Source: Bifidobacterium cebidarum (lineage in GTDB: Bacteria > Actinomycetota > Actinomycetes > Actinomycetales > Bifidobacteriaceae). From it: a stretch of DNA of 64,000 bases. The stretch covers positions 186,001 to 250,000 of the forward strand of contig NZ_WBVS01000002.1 of NCBI RefSeq assembly GCF_009193305.1. Direction: 5' to 3'. Every line of letters begins with the position of its first letter. The stretch's first letter is position 1. The notes below the pieces were generated by a model. It had not been told where the DNA came from, searched no databases, and worked only from the letters and a program-made list of their open reading frames with translations. Positions 1 through 7,830 of this stretch are shown in pieces. Both the position numbers and the translations under genes were made by a program.

Positions 1-1
1 G

Positions 2-757
2 GACGCCGCCACCGGTGAAAGCGAATACGTGAACATGCTGCAGCGGCACATGATGGACGGCATCATCATGGCCGCCCACACCGAGCACCAGCCGGACTAC
101 TGGACCTCCATCCACCGGCCCATCGTGGCGTTCGACCGCATCCTGGGCGAAGGAGTGCCCTCGGTGCGATCCGATCACGAGACCGGCGGTCGCATGATCG
201 CACGTCAGCTCATCGGCTCAGGTGCGCGGCATGTGGTGCTGGTCGGCGGGCCGCGCTCGCAGTTTGCCGAAGGCACCACGTTCCCCACGGTCCGCTATCA
301 CCTGACCGTGGAGCGGATGATGGCCGATGCCGGCATAGCATGCGATTATGTGGAGGCCGGTTCCGTCACCGACGTCGTGGCCCACGAAGCCACCGCCGCC
401 GCGATTTTCGAGCGCTATCCCGACGTCGACGCCATCGTCGGCTCCGATGTGGTCGCCGCCATGGCACTACAGGAAGCCGAACGCCGCGGCATCAGCGTGC
501 CCGCCAACCTGCAGATCATCGCGTACGACGGCACTATGGCCGCAGAGTTGGCCGGCAAACGACTGGCCATGGTCCGGCAGGACTTCGCAGGCATCGCCGC
601 CGCGCTCGCCGAACAGATGGACCAGCAGATCGAAGCCGAAAACGGGTCGAATCATGGCGCGCAATCCAAGAGCGCCGAGCAGGTCGATGCCGGCGAATCC
701 GCACAGCCCGGGCAGGTCGTGCCGGTATCCTTCATCGCCGGCGAAACCACACGGTAA
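2..757 (+). CDS. LacI-family transcriptional regulator, C-terminal part (5' end outside window)
   Basis: The frame is open from the first bases of the window, so the DNA-binding N-terminus lies upstream and only about 250 residues are visible. They fit the periplasmic-binding-protein-like effector domain of LacI/GalR regulators: a DGIIMAA segment, then GGRMIARQLIGSGARHVVLVGG, a central DAIVGSDVVAAMALQEAERRGISVPANLQIIAYDG block and a QDFAGIAAALAEQM stretch near the end. In this family the domain binds a sugar or sugar phosphate and controls DNA binding. The last ~45 residues (Gln/Ala/Ser-rich) are longer than usual. The effector cannot be read from the sequence. The next gene is a transporter, but a separate leader lies between them, so regulation of that transporter is not implied. 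Confidence 0.85.
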   Translation, partial: DAATGESEYVNMLQRHMMDGIIMAAHTEHQPDYWTSIHRPIVAFDRILGEGVPSVRSDHETGGRMIARQLIGSGARHVVLVGGPRSQFAEGTTFPTVRYHLTVERMMADAGIACDYVEAGSVTDVVAHEATAAAIFERYPDVDAIVGSDVVAAMALQEAERRGISVPANLQIIAYDGTMAAELAGKRLAMVRQDFAGIAAALAEQMDQQIEAENGSNHGAQSKSAEQVDAGESAQPGQVVPVSFIAGETTR

Positions 758-790
758 GCGGCGCGCGCAATTGGCGCTTTATCTGCGATG

Positions 791-803
791 TCCACAATGT
801 GAA
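791..803. promoter_or_regulatory. Candidate operator TCCACAATGTGAA before the transporter leader
   Basis: This imperfect inverted repeat matches sites at 2765-2777, 2788-2800 (both before ilvC1) and 4250-4262 (before ilvC2, reversed). Consensus is TYCACARYGTGAA. It lies about 100 bp before the leader peptide start. That it binds a regulator is inferred from recurrence and symmetry. Confidence 0.5.
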
Positions 804-893
804 CCCCTGCTAGATTGGCGAGCAAAGCGAACCTATCTTAACTTTCCAGTTCGGGTCATACGGACCCGCTCGATACCGAAAGGAGGCCACGCG

Positions 894-962
894 ATGACTG
901 GATTCAATGCTTCTGCGTTTGTATCCGCACGAATTATTAGCCCGTCTTCGCTGGCGGACTAA
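894..962 (+). CDS. Putative 22-codon leader peptide of an attenuator
   Basis: The ATG at 894 has a very strong ribosome-binding site (AAAGGAGG, 879-886). The short frame contains adjacent Ile codons ATT-ATT in the context SARIISPSSLAD and ends with TAA at 960. ATT, CGA and GTA are uncommon in this GC-rich sequence. It is followed within 65 nt by mutually exclusive RNA pairings and a terminator (996-1052), the usual layout of ribosome-mediated attenuation. The peptide itself probably has no function. The amino acid sensed is not certain: Ile is suggested by the codon pair and by the ilvC genes downstream, but Ser is also frequent (five residues). Confidence 0.6.
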   Translation: MTGFNASAFVSARIISPSSLAD

Positions 963-995
963 TTCGGCATGATGCTTGAAGCCCCGTCAACGAAG

Positions 996-1052
996 GCAGG
1001 GCCAATCAAGCTGACACAATCGGTAAGGCCCTGCAAGTTGCGGGGCCTTTTT
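996..1052 (+). terminator. Attenuator: antiterminator/terminator pair before the MFS gene
   Basis: The terminator stem is AAGGCCCTGC (1025-1034) with GCGGGGCCTT (1040-1049), an extra A-T pair at its tip, one G-U pair and a T run at 1048-1052. The segment GCAGGGCC at 996-1003 is perfectly complementary to GGCCCTGC at 1027-1034, so it can disrupt the terminator. A further hairpin can form from CTTGA (975-979) with TCAAG (1006-1010), which would sequester 996-1003. The pairings are seen directly; function as an attenuator is inferred. Confidence 0.65.
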
Positions 1053-1223
1053 GTTGCGCTCACAAGGCTTACAGCAAACCCCGCGAGATGACGGCGGACG
1101 GATAGCCAAGCAAACAAACAAACACAACATAAGCAATGCAGTGTGGAACACATCGTGAAACACTGCGGAACAGTCGCCCTGGCAAGTTGGGTTAGCGCAG
1201 GGCGAGAACCAACAGGAGCAATA

Positions 1224-2612
1224 ATGACTGCAGCTCTCGAAGAGACTGGCCTGGAGCAAACGGCCAGCGCAGCAAGCGCAGCGGCTGGCAAGGCCGCCGC
1301 CATGGTTCGCGATTCGGTCAAAACCGTGATCGCAGCGTCCATGGTCGGCACCGCCATTGAGTTCTACGATTTCTACGCCTACGGCACCGCCGCGGCAAAC
1401 TACTTCCCGCACATCTTCTTCTCCGACAAGGCCAACCCGACCGTGGCCCTGCTGATGAGCCTTCTGACGTTCGCCATCGCATTCATCGCCCGCCCGCTGG
1501 GCTCGCTGGTCTTCGGCCACTTCGGTGACCGCATGGGCCGCAAGACCACGTTGGTCGTGAGCCTCATGACCATGGGCGTCGGCACCTTCCTGATTGGCTG
1601 CCTGCCCACCTACGAGCAGGCCGGCGTCTTCGCAGTCGCTGTCTTGTGCCTGCTGCGCTTCGTGCAGGGCATCGGCCTGGGCGGCGAATGGTCCGGCGCT
1701 GCGTTGGTGGCCACCGAGAACGCCCCTGAAGACAAGCGTGCGCTCTACGGTTCCTTCCCGGAGCTCGGTGCGCCGATCGGCTTCTTCCTGTCCAATGGCA
1801 CCTACTTCGTGCTCGAATCCTTCAACGACCAGGACGCCATGCTCTCCTGGGGTTGGCGTGTGCCGTTCCTGCTCTCCGCAGTGCTCGTGATCATCGGTCT
1901 GGTTGTTCGTGTGCACATGGAGGAGACCCCGGTCTTCCGCATGGCTCAGGAGCAGAAGAAGGTGGTGAAGTCCCCGCTGACCGAGGTCTTCCGCAAGTCC
2001 TGGAAGCAGGTGCTGCAGGCCACCTTCCTCGTGGCCGTGACCTACACGCTGTTCTACACGCTCGCCACCTGGTCCCTCGCCTGGGGCACCAAGGACACCG
2101 CGAACGGCGGCGGCAACCTGGGCTTCACCAACCAGGAGTACCTGCTCATGCTGATGATCTCCATCTGCGTGTTCGCCCTGTTCATCGTGCTCTCCTGCCT
2201 TTACGCGGATAAGCTCGGCCGCCGCCGCGTGCTCACCTTCTCCTCCTGCGCGCTCGTGGTCTTCGCCCTGCTCTTCCCGTTCCTGCTGGACGGCCAGTTC
2301 GTGGGACAGAAGAACTTCGCCGCCAATATGGCCTTCCTGTGCATCGGCTTCGCGCTGATGGGCATCGCCTTCGGCCCGATCGGCGCCTTCCTGCCTGAGC
2401 TGTTCGACGCCAACGTGCGCTACTCCGGCTCCGGCATCGGCTACAACCTGGCTGCCATCGTCGGTGCCGCCTTCGTGCCGACCATCGCCACCTGGCTGTC
2501 CCACAACTGGGGCGTGCACTCCGTGGGCCTCTACCTCGGCGTGATGGCCGTGTGCTGCCTGGTCTCCGTGCTGACCTGCAAGGAAACTAAGGACGTGGAC
2601 TTTACTAAGTAA
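1224..2612 (+). CDS. MFS transporter, metabolite:H+ symporter (MHS) family
   Basis: A 462-residue integral membrane protein with 12 predicted hydrophobic segments. It has the MHS-family hallmarks: IEFYDFYAYGTAA at the first membrane segment, the loop motif GHFGDRMGRKTTLV (2-3 loop), GIGLGGEWSGAALVATENAPEDKRALYGSFPELGAPIGF and the second signature YADKLGRRRVL. Relatives include ShiA, ProP and alpha-ketoglutarate permeases, so the cargo is probably an organic acid or zwitterion taken up with protons; it cannot be named. The ATG at 1224 is preceded by CAGGAG. The gene sits behind an attenuator-like leader and shares an operator-like motif with the two following ilvC genes. A role in branched-chain amino or keto acid transport is an inference from that context. 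Confidence 0.85.
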   Translation: MTAALEETGLEQTASAASAAAGKAAAMVRDSVKTVIAASMVGTAIEFYDFYAYGTAAANYFPHIFFSDKANPTVALLMSLLTFAIAFIARPLGSLVFGHFGDRMGRKTTLVVSLMTMGVGTFLIGCLPTYEQAGVFAVAVLCLLRFVQGIGLGGEWSGAALVATENAPEDKRALYGSFPELGAPIGFFLSNGTYFVLESFNDQDAMLSWGWRVPFLLSAVLVIIGLVVRVHMEETPVFRMAQEQKKVVKSPLTEVFRKSWKQVLQATFLVAVTYTLFYTLATWSLAWGTKDTANGGGNLGFTNQEYLLMLMISICVFALFIVLSCLYADKLGRRRVLTFSSCALVVFALLFPFLLDGQFVGQKNFAANMAFLCIGFALMGIAFGPIGAFLPELFDANVRYSGSGIGYNLAAIVGAAFVPTIATWLSHNWGVHSVGLYLGVMAVCCLVSVLTCKETKDVDFTK

Positions 2613-2620
2613 AGTCCACG
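2596..2620 (+). terminator. Hairpin overlapping the MFS stop codon
   Basis: GTGGACTTTA (2596-2605) and TAAAGTCCAC (2611-2620) form a perfect 10-bp stem that includes the TAA stop. Two more hairpins follow: GCGATTGC/GCAATCGC near 2638-2661, and AGAAGCCC-ACT-GGGCTTCT near 2675-2693, which is followed by GCTTAA. The last may be the functional terminator, but none has a long T run. Confidence 0.5.
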
Positions 2621-2764
2621 GCTGGTTCTCCGCCTCGCGATTGCCTGTAAGTTGCAATCGCTCGCATCGGCTACAGAAGCCCACTGGGCTTCTGCTTAAC
2701 GCCTCAGCACAGACGTTGACTTCACCAAGTGAAATCCATCCAAATTCATAACTAAAAACCCCGG

Positions 2765-2800
2765 TTCACAGCGTGAAATTTTGCGATTCCACAACGTGAA
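2765..2800. promoter_or_regulatory. Two candidate operators before ilvC1
   Basis: TTCACAGCGTGAA (2765-2777) and TCCACAACGTGAA (2788-2800) are two copies of the 13-base motif also found at 791 and 4250. Their starts are 23 bp apart, about two helical turns, so bound dimers would lie on the same DNA face. The flanks also match the 791 site (TGCGAT before, CCCCT after). The rest of the gap 2613-2956 shows only the hairpins noted above. Confidence 0.55.
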
Positions 2801-2956
2801 CCCCTTGAGGACTTTTCCAAATCAACAGGACTAAACCTGCATATCGGAAAAGCCCACAAGGAAGACCAAAGAAGATTTCTGCAGCGCACGAGCGCAATGC
2901 AGTAATTCATTAATACTCACCCCATAAATAAACAATAGATATAAAGGAGCGCCAAA

Positions 2957-4009
2957 ATGGCAGCAACTATCTGGTACGAGAAGGACGCCGATCTGTCCGT
3001 GTTCGATGGCAAGAAGGTCGCCATCCTGGGCTACGGCTCTCAGGGCCACGCTCACGCGCTGAACCTGCGTGACTCCGGTGTCGACGTGGTCGTCGGCCTG
3101 CGTCCTACCTCCAAGTCCGTTGAGTTCGCCAAGGAGCAGGGCCTGGAAGTCAAGTCCGTCCCGGAAGCCGTCGCTGAGGCTGATGTCGTCATGATTCTTC
3201 TGCCTGATCAGTACCAGGCAGCCGTCTACAAGAAGGACGTTGAGCCGAACCTGAAGCCGGGCGCTGCCCTGGCCTTCGCCCACGGCTTCAACATCCACTA
3301 CGGCTACATCAAGCCGTCCGCCGATCACCCGGTCTTCATGGTTGCCCCGAAGGGCCCGGGCCACATCGTTCGTCGTGAGTACGCCGCTGGCCGTGGCGTG
3401 CCGGTCGTCGTCGCCGTCGAGCAGGATCCGGACGGCAAGACCTGGCCGCTGTGCCTGGCCTACGCCAAGGCTCTGGGCGCTCTGCGTGCAGGCGCCATCA
3501 AGACCACCTTCACCGAGGAGACCGAGACCGATCTGTTCGGCGAGCAGGACGTCCTCATGGGCGGCATCAACCACCTGTGCGACATGGGCTTCGACGTGCT
3601 GACCGAGGCTGGCTACCAGCCGGAGATCGCCTACTTCGAGGTGTTCCACGAGCTGAAGATGCTGGTCGACCTCGCTAACGAGGGTGGCCTGAACAAGGCT
3701 CGTTGGTCCTGCTCCGACACCGCGCAGTACGGCGACTACACCTCCACGGTCATCACCGAGGAGACCAAGAAGCGCATGGAATACCAGCTCAAGCGCATTC
3801 AGGACGGCTCCTTCGCCAAGGAGTTCATGGATGACCAGGCTGCCGGCGCTCCGAAGTTCAAGAAGCTGCAGGAAGAGTACTCTCACCCGCACCTCGAGAC
3901 CGTTGGCCCGAAGCTGCGCGCCATGTTCTCCTGGAACAACGACGCTGCCAAGGACAAGGATGAGACCGAGTCCTTCAACGGCAAGATCGCTCGTACCCAG
4001 GTTCAGTGA
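2957..4009 (+). CDS. ilvC1: Ketol-acid reductoisomerase (first of two paralogues)
   Basis: Converts acetolactate and acetohydroxybutyrate to dihydroxy acids with NAD(P)H and Mg2+, the second common step of valine, leucine and isoleucine synthesis in the cytoplasm. The 350 residues are typical of short class I enzymes. The nucleotide-binding loop [17 protein letters not shown] is near residue 25. The catalytic metal ligands lie in [10 protein letters not shown], and a C-terminal FEVFHELKM block with [20 protein letters not shown] completes the all-helical domain. The start has GGAG 9 nt upstream. It closely resembles the neighbouring ilvC2, and the copies differ mostly at surface positions. 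Two operator-like motifs lie 157-192 bp upstream. Confidence 0.97.
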   Translation: MAATIWYEKDADLSVFDGKKVAILGYGSQGHAHALNLRDSGVDVVVGLRPTSKSVEFAKEQGLEVKSVPEAVAEADVVMILLPDQYQAAVYKKDVEPNLKPGAALAFAHGFNIHYGYIKPSADHPVFMVAPKGPGHIVRREYAAGRGVPVVVAVEQDPDGKTWPLCLAYAKALGALRAGAIKTTFTEETETDLFGEQDVLMGGINHLCDMGFDVLTEAGYQPEIAYFEVFHELKMLVDLANEGGLNKARWSCSDTAQYGDYTSTVITEETKKRMEYQLKRIQDGSFAKEFMDDQAAGAPKFKKLQEEYSHPHLETVGPKLRAMFSWNNDAAKDKDETESFNGKIARTQVQ

Positions 4010-4029
4010 TATTAGCTGATTAAATAAGG

Positions 4030-4077
4030 TTCCCGCACACTTGTGCTTGCCTTGCTCAAGTGTGTGGGGATTTTTTA
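4030..4077 (+). terminator. Terminator after ilvC1
   Basis: CCGCACACTTG and CAAGTGTGTGGGG pair across a short loop and are followed by ATTTTTTA. This is a strong intrinsic terminator, so ilvC2 needs its own promoter. Confidence 0.85.
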
Positions 4078-4451
4078 TGCCTTATCGCACATGGAAGTGC
4101 GGATAACGGCATAAATGCTGGCTTTACAAGCATGTGCGATTGTGCATGTTTGTGCATTTCCCTTGCATAGTTGTTATTGAGAATGATTCGCTGCGGTATG
4201 TGCCTTGCCAAATAATGAGCAAATGTCCACATACGCGCAAAAGTCAAGGCCCACGTTGTGGACGGGAGCCCGCCGTACGCCGGCTTCTCGATAGGATAGA
4301 CCTCAGTTTCCGGGTCGCGCTCACAAGGCGCCACCCGCCACGCTTGAGATAGTCCGGCAAACGGACGCCCCAAACGCGCACATCATGCGCAACCAACAAC
4401 ACCATGTGCCGCAAGAAAGCGGTACGTAAGCTTTTTTTTAAGGAGTGCTCA
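4078..4451. promoter_or_regulatory. Gap between ilvC1 and ilvC2 with one candidate operator
   Basis: No gene is supported here. At 4250-4262 lies CCCACGTTGTGGA, whose reverse complement TCCACAACGTGGG matches the ilvC1 site TCCACAACGTGAA at the first 11 of 13 positions. A T8 run at 4432-4439 lies directly before the ilvC2 ribosome-binding site AAGGAG. No convincing sigma-70 promoter could be placed. Confidence 0.45.
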
Positions 4452-5504
4452 ATGGCTGCACAAATCTGGTATGAGAACGACGGTGACCTCTCCGTGCTCG
4501 AAGGCAAGAAGGTCGCCATCATCGGTTACGGCTCTCAGGGCCACGCTCACGCACTGAACCTGCGTGACTCCGGTGTCGACGTGGTCGTCGGCCTGCGCCC
4601 GACTTCCAAGTCCGTCGAGTTCGCCAAGGAGCAGGGCCTCGAGGTCAAGTCCGTGCCGGAGGCCGCTGCCGAGGCCGACGTCATCATGATTCTGGCCCCC
4701 GACCAGTACCAGCGCAACATCTGGAAGGACGACATCGAGCCCAACATCAAGCCGGGCGCTGCCGTCGCCTTCGCCCACGGCTTCAACATCCACTACGGCT
4801 ACATCAAGCCGTCCGAGGACCATCCGGTCTTCATGGTTGCCCCGAAGGGTCCGGGTCACATCGTTCGTCGTGAGTACGCCGCTGGCCGTGGCGTGCCGGT
4901 CGTGGTGGCCGTCGAGCAGGATCCGCGCGGCGACGGCTGGGACATCACCCTGGCCTACGCCAAGGCTCTGGGCGCTCTGCGTGCAGGTGCCATCAAGACC
5001 ACCTTCAAGGAGGAGACCGAGACCGATCTCTTCGGCGAGCAGAACGTGCTCATGGGCGGCGTGAACAAGCTCGTCGAGATGGGCTTCGAGGTCCTGACCG
5101 ACGCTGGCTACCAGCCGGAGATCGCCTACTTCGAGGTCTGCCACGAGCTGAAGATGCTCGTCGACCTGATGAACGAGGGTGGTCTGAACAAGGCTCGTTG
5201 GTCCTGCTCCGACACCGCTCAGTACGGCGACTACACCAACACCGTCATCAACGAGGACTGCCGCAAGCGCATGGAATACCACCTGCAGCGCATCCAGGAC
5301 GGCTCCTTCGCCAAGGAGTTCATCGACGATCAGGATGCCGGCGCTCCGCATTTCAAGGAGCTGCAGGAGAAGTACTCCAACGAGCGCATCGAGACCGTCG
5401 GCCCGAAGCTGCGCGCCATGTTCTCCTGGAACAAGGATGGCGTCAAGGACGCCGACGAGGCCAACTCCTTCACCGGCAAGATCGCTCGCGCCCAGGTGCA
5501 GTGA
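4452..5504 (+). CDS. ilvC2: Ketol-acid reductoisomerase (second paralogue)
   Basis: Same reaction and architecture as ilvC1: 350 residues, nucleotide loop [17 protein letters not shown], metal-binding [10 protein letters not shown] and a C-terminal knotted helical domain. The ATG at 4452 was chosen because AAGGAG lies 8 nt before it; an in-frame ATG at 4404 has no such signal. Differences from ilvC1 include [19 protein letters not shown] for [19 protein letters not shown] and [11 protein letters not shown] for [11 protein letters not shown]. Separate terminators flank both genes, so they are two transcription units that can be expressed differently. Tandem duplication followed by modest divergence is the simplest explanation. 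Confidence 0.97.
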   Translation: MAAQIWYENDGDLSVLEGKKVAIIGYGSQGHAHALNLRDSGVDVVVGLRPTSKSVEFAKEQGLEVKSVPEAAAEADVIMILAPDQYQRNIWKDDIEPNIKPGAAVAFAHGFNIHYGYIKPSEDHPVFMVAPKGPGHIVRREYAAGRGVPVVVAVEQDPRGDGWDITLAYAKALGALRAGAIKTTFKEETETDLFGEQNVLMGGVNKLVEMGFEVLTDAGYQPEIAYFEVCHELKMLVDLMNEGGLNKARWSCSDTAQYGDYTNTVINEDCRKRMEYHLQRIQDGSFAKEFIDDQDAGAPHFKELQEKYSNERIETVGPKLRAMFSWNKDGVKDADEANSFTGKIARAQVQ

Positions 5505-5607
5505 GCGTAACGCTGAATAGAGCCCGCTCTTTCAGGCCTCTTCATTGAAGTGAACCGTCGCCACAAGCGACTGGTGACTGAGAGAGGCCCGCATAAGACG
5601 CATAACA

Positions 5608-5650
5608 AAGGCCGCCGCCCGATGATTCGGGTTGGCGGCCTTAATTTGTT
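5608..5650 (+). terminator. Terminator after ilvC2
   Basis: AAGGCCGCC and GGCGGCCTT form a 9-bp stem around CGATGATTCG-type loop sequence, followed by AATTTGTT. Confidence 0.8.
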
Positions 5651-5657
5651 GTGGCGC

Positions 5658-5835
5658 GTGCCACGTCAGCGTATTTCGGCTATTTTTGCGCTGACGTGAC
5701 ACAATGCTTTGCCATATCAGCGCATGAAGTGACTATTTTGCGCTGATATGGCAACGGTTTTAGCCATTGTGTGTTGGCTCCTCATAAGAGGCCGAGCCAC
5801 GTCAACGCATTTCATGCTGGTTTGCAATCTCGTGG
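5658..5835. repeat. Three consecutive family-B hairpins with different arms
   Basis: Hairpin 1: GTGCCACGTCAGCG (5658-5671) with CGCTGACGTGACAC (5689-5702). Hairpin 2: GCCATATCAGCGCA (5711-5724) with TGCGCTGATATGGC (5739-5752), a perfect 14-bp match. Hairpin 3: GCCGAGCCACG (5791-5801) with CGTGGCACGGC near 5831. Inner ends keep a common core (CGCA or CGTA on the left, TTTTGCG on the right in 1 and 2), while outer arm bases differ between hairpins with matching changes on both sides. They lie between the convergent ilvC2 and alpha-glucosidase genes. Confidence 0.75.
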
Positions 5836-5856
5836 CACGGCATTCAACTGGCTTGC

Positions 5857-7671
5857 CTACCGAATGACCCAGGCGGAGGTGTCGGTCGGTAGCTTGCCGT
5901 CGGCGGTGAGTGGGCCGGAGGTGAGCACCACGTCGCCTTCGGGTAGAGCCAGCGGAGTCGCACCGAAGTTGGTCACCGACGTGAACGTGCGTCCTTCGAT
6001 TGCCGCGCGCGTGTACGCCACTGCATCGTCGCCCATATCGACCTGTTCGGCAGTCGTGTCGCGTGTGGCGGTCAGCTGCTGCTGGCGAATCTCCAGAGCC
6101 GTGCGGTACAGGGTGTACATCGAGGCGGGATCGGCCTGCTCCACGTCGGCGCAGTAATCCTTGAACCACAGCGGCTGCGGCAGATGCGGGTCTGCGGCCG
6201 GAGTCCTGCCATCGGACCAGACGGCGGGAGAGAAGCCGAACGATGCTCCCGTGCCGAACTGGCCGGCTGCGCACAGCGGCACATGATTCTCGCCGCTGCC
6301 GTCGTCGGCCGGAATCGGCAGACTGAAATCGGCGAGCTTCGGCTCGTCGGCAGCAGTCCACGGCAGCGGCACGCGGCAGCCGTCGCGTCCCTTGTCCATC
6401 GTGGCCTGATTGGTGTGGAAGGCGGTCGGATCCTCGAGGTGGTCCCACGGAATGTCCGCCACTTCGAACAGGCCGAGCTCCTCGCCCTGGTATACATAAG
6501 CGGCACCGGGCAGACCGAGCTCCATCAGCGCGGCGGCGCGAGCGCGGCGGGTGCCCAGCTCACGATCCTCGGGGTACGTGGTGCCGTTGCGCAGCAGCCA
6601 GTCGTGCGGCAGCTGGTGGTATGGCGCTCCCTTGACCTGCGGCAGCCCGTAGCGGGAAGGGCTGCGCGGCACATCGTGGTTGTTCATCACCCATGTGGTG
6701 GTGGAGCCATTGGTTTCGGCTGCGGCCTTGAGACCGGAGGCGATGGCCTTGCGGAACTCGTCGGCGAACCAGTTGGCCTCGGCGAAATCGAAGTTGAAGG
6801 ACTGGCCCAGCTCGTCCATCGAAGCGTACAGGTGCTGATGCTCGGGCACCACCCAGGCCTCGGCCACGGCGAAGCGCGGCGGATTGTATTCGTTGAACAC
6901 CTGGCGCCATTCGCGGTAGATGTCGTGCACTTCGCGGCGGTCGAACAGCGGGTGGGAGAAGTCGTGGCAGAGCACGCCGACTACGTTGTATTCGCGGCCG
7001 AGCTCCTCGAGCGGCTTGGATTCGAGATCCTTGGCCAGGCCATGGGCCACGTCGATGCGGAAGCCGTCCGTGCCGTGATCGGACCAGAAGCGCAGCGTCT
7101 TCTTGAATTCCTCGTGGATGTCCTGATTCTTCCAGTTCACATCCGGCTGGGCCTTGTCGAACAGGTGCAGGTACCACTGGCCGTCCGCCACGCGAGCCCA
7201 GGCTGGGCCTCCGAAGAAGGACTGCCAGTCGTTTGGCGGCAGTTCGCCATTCTTGCCGCGACCTTCGCGGAAGATATAGCGGTCGCGCGCGGGAGAGCCG
7301 GGCTCGCTGGCCAGTGCCTCCTGGAAGAAGACGTGCTTGTCGGAGGTGTGGTTCGGCACGATATCGACGATGACCTTGATGCCAGCGGCGTGCGCGGCCT
7401 TGACCATGGCGTCGAAGTCGGCCATGGTGCCAAGGCGCGGGTCGACGTTGCGGTAGTCGATCACGTCGTAGCCGCCGTCGGCAAGATCGGACGGGTAGAA
7501 CGGGGAAAGCCAGATGGCATCCACGCCGAGATGCTGGAGATAGTCCATCTTTTCGGTGACGCCGGCGATATCGCCGAGGCCGTCGCCGTTGACGTCCTTG
7601 AAGCTGCGCGGATAGATCTGATAGACGACTGCCTGCTTCCACCAGTCGTCATTGAGATTGTTGGCGGTCAT
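5857..7671 (-). CDS. agl: Alpha-glucosidase, GH13 family (oligo-1,6-glucosidase type)
   Basis: A 604-residue cytoplasmic glycoside hydrolase that releases glucose from the non-reducing end of short alpha-glucans and sucrose- or isomaltose-like sugars. The start WWKQAVVYQIYPRSFKDVNGDGLGDI is typical of the oligo-1,6-glucosidase group. The GH13 motifs are in order: DIVPNHTSDKH (region I), DGFRIDVAHGLAKD with the nucleophile Asp (region II), FAVAEAWV with the acid/base Glu (region III) and VMNNHDVPRSPSRYG with the transition-state Asp (region IV). A beta-sandwich C-terminal domain follows. AAGGAG precedes the start by 6 nt. A LacI-type operator at 7738-7751 lies about 70 bp upstream, and the regulator gene is next door. 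Exact linkage preference is not decidable from sequence alone. Confidence 0.93.
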   Translation of the reverse strand: MTANNLNDDWWKQAVVYQIYPRSFKDVNGDGLGDIAGVTEKMDYLQHLGVDAIWLSPFYPSDLADGGYDVIDYRNVDPRLGTMADFDAMVKAAHAAGIKVIVDIVPNHTSDKHVFFQEALASEPGSPARDRYIFREGRGKNGELPPNDWQSFFGGPAWARVADGQWYLHLFDKAQPDVNWKNQDIHEEFKKTLRFWSDHGTDGFRIDVAHGLAKDLESKPLEELGREYNVVGVLCHDFSHPLFDRREVHDIYREWRQVFNEYNPPRFAVAEAWVVPEHQHLYASMDELGQSFNFDFAEANWFADEFRKAIASGLKAAAETNGSTTTWVMNNHDVPRSPSRYGLPQVKGAPYHQLPHDWLLRNGTTYPEDRELGTRRARAAALMELGLPGAAYVYQGEELGLFEVADIPWDHLEDPTAFHTNQATMDKGRDGCRVPLPWTAADEPKLADFSLPIPADDGSGENHVPLCAAGQFGTGASFGFSPAVWSDGRTPAADPHLPQPLWFKDYCADVEQADPASMYTLYRTALEIRQQQLTATRDTTAEQVDMGDDAVAYTRAAIEGRTFTSVTNFGATPLALPEGDVVLTSGPLTADGKLPTDTSAWVIR

Positions 7672-7737
7672 GTTGGCTCCTTTGTGCGCATTGCTGCGGA
7701 TTTATGGATAAGTGCTGGTGCGCTTCGTTGCTATGTA

Positions 7738-7751
7738 TGACAACGATATCA
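7738..7751. promoter_or_regulatory. LacI-type operator before agl
   Basis: TGACAACGATATCA, an imperfect palindrome with the central CG typical of LacI-family operators. It is identical to the site before the regulator gene at 8890-8903. Confidence 0.8.
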
Positions 7752-7830
7752 TGGATATGCGCAAAAAAGAAATTAATGATTATGGTGCGTTGTATGGCAA
7801 CGTAGTCAGAGCAATGGTTTGATTATACGA

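Noticed and set aside
987..2684. Long minus-strand frame opposite the MFS gene (and similar long antisense frames opposite ilvC, agl, malQ, dnaK, leuA, the PBP and the C69 dipeptidase)
   Set aside because: Low-complexity, His/Arg/Gly/Val-rich shadows produced by GC-rich codon use on the real strand; no ribosome-binding sites or families.
4432..4439. T8 run before ilvC2 as a phase-variation tract
   Set aside because: It lies next to the ribosome-binding site of an essential biosynthetic gene, and no alternative frame or promoter spacing depends on it.
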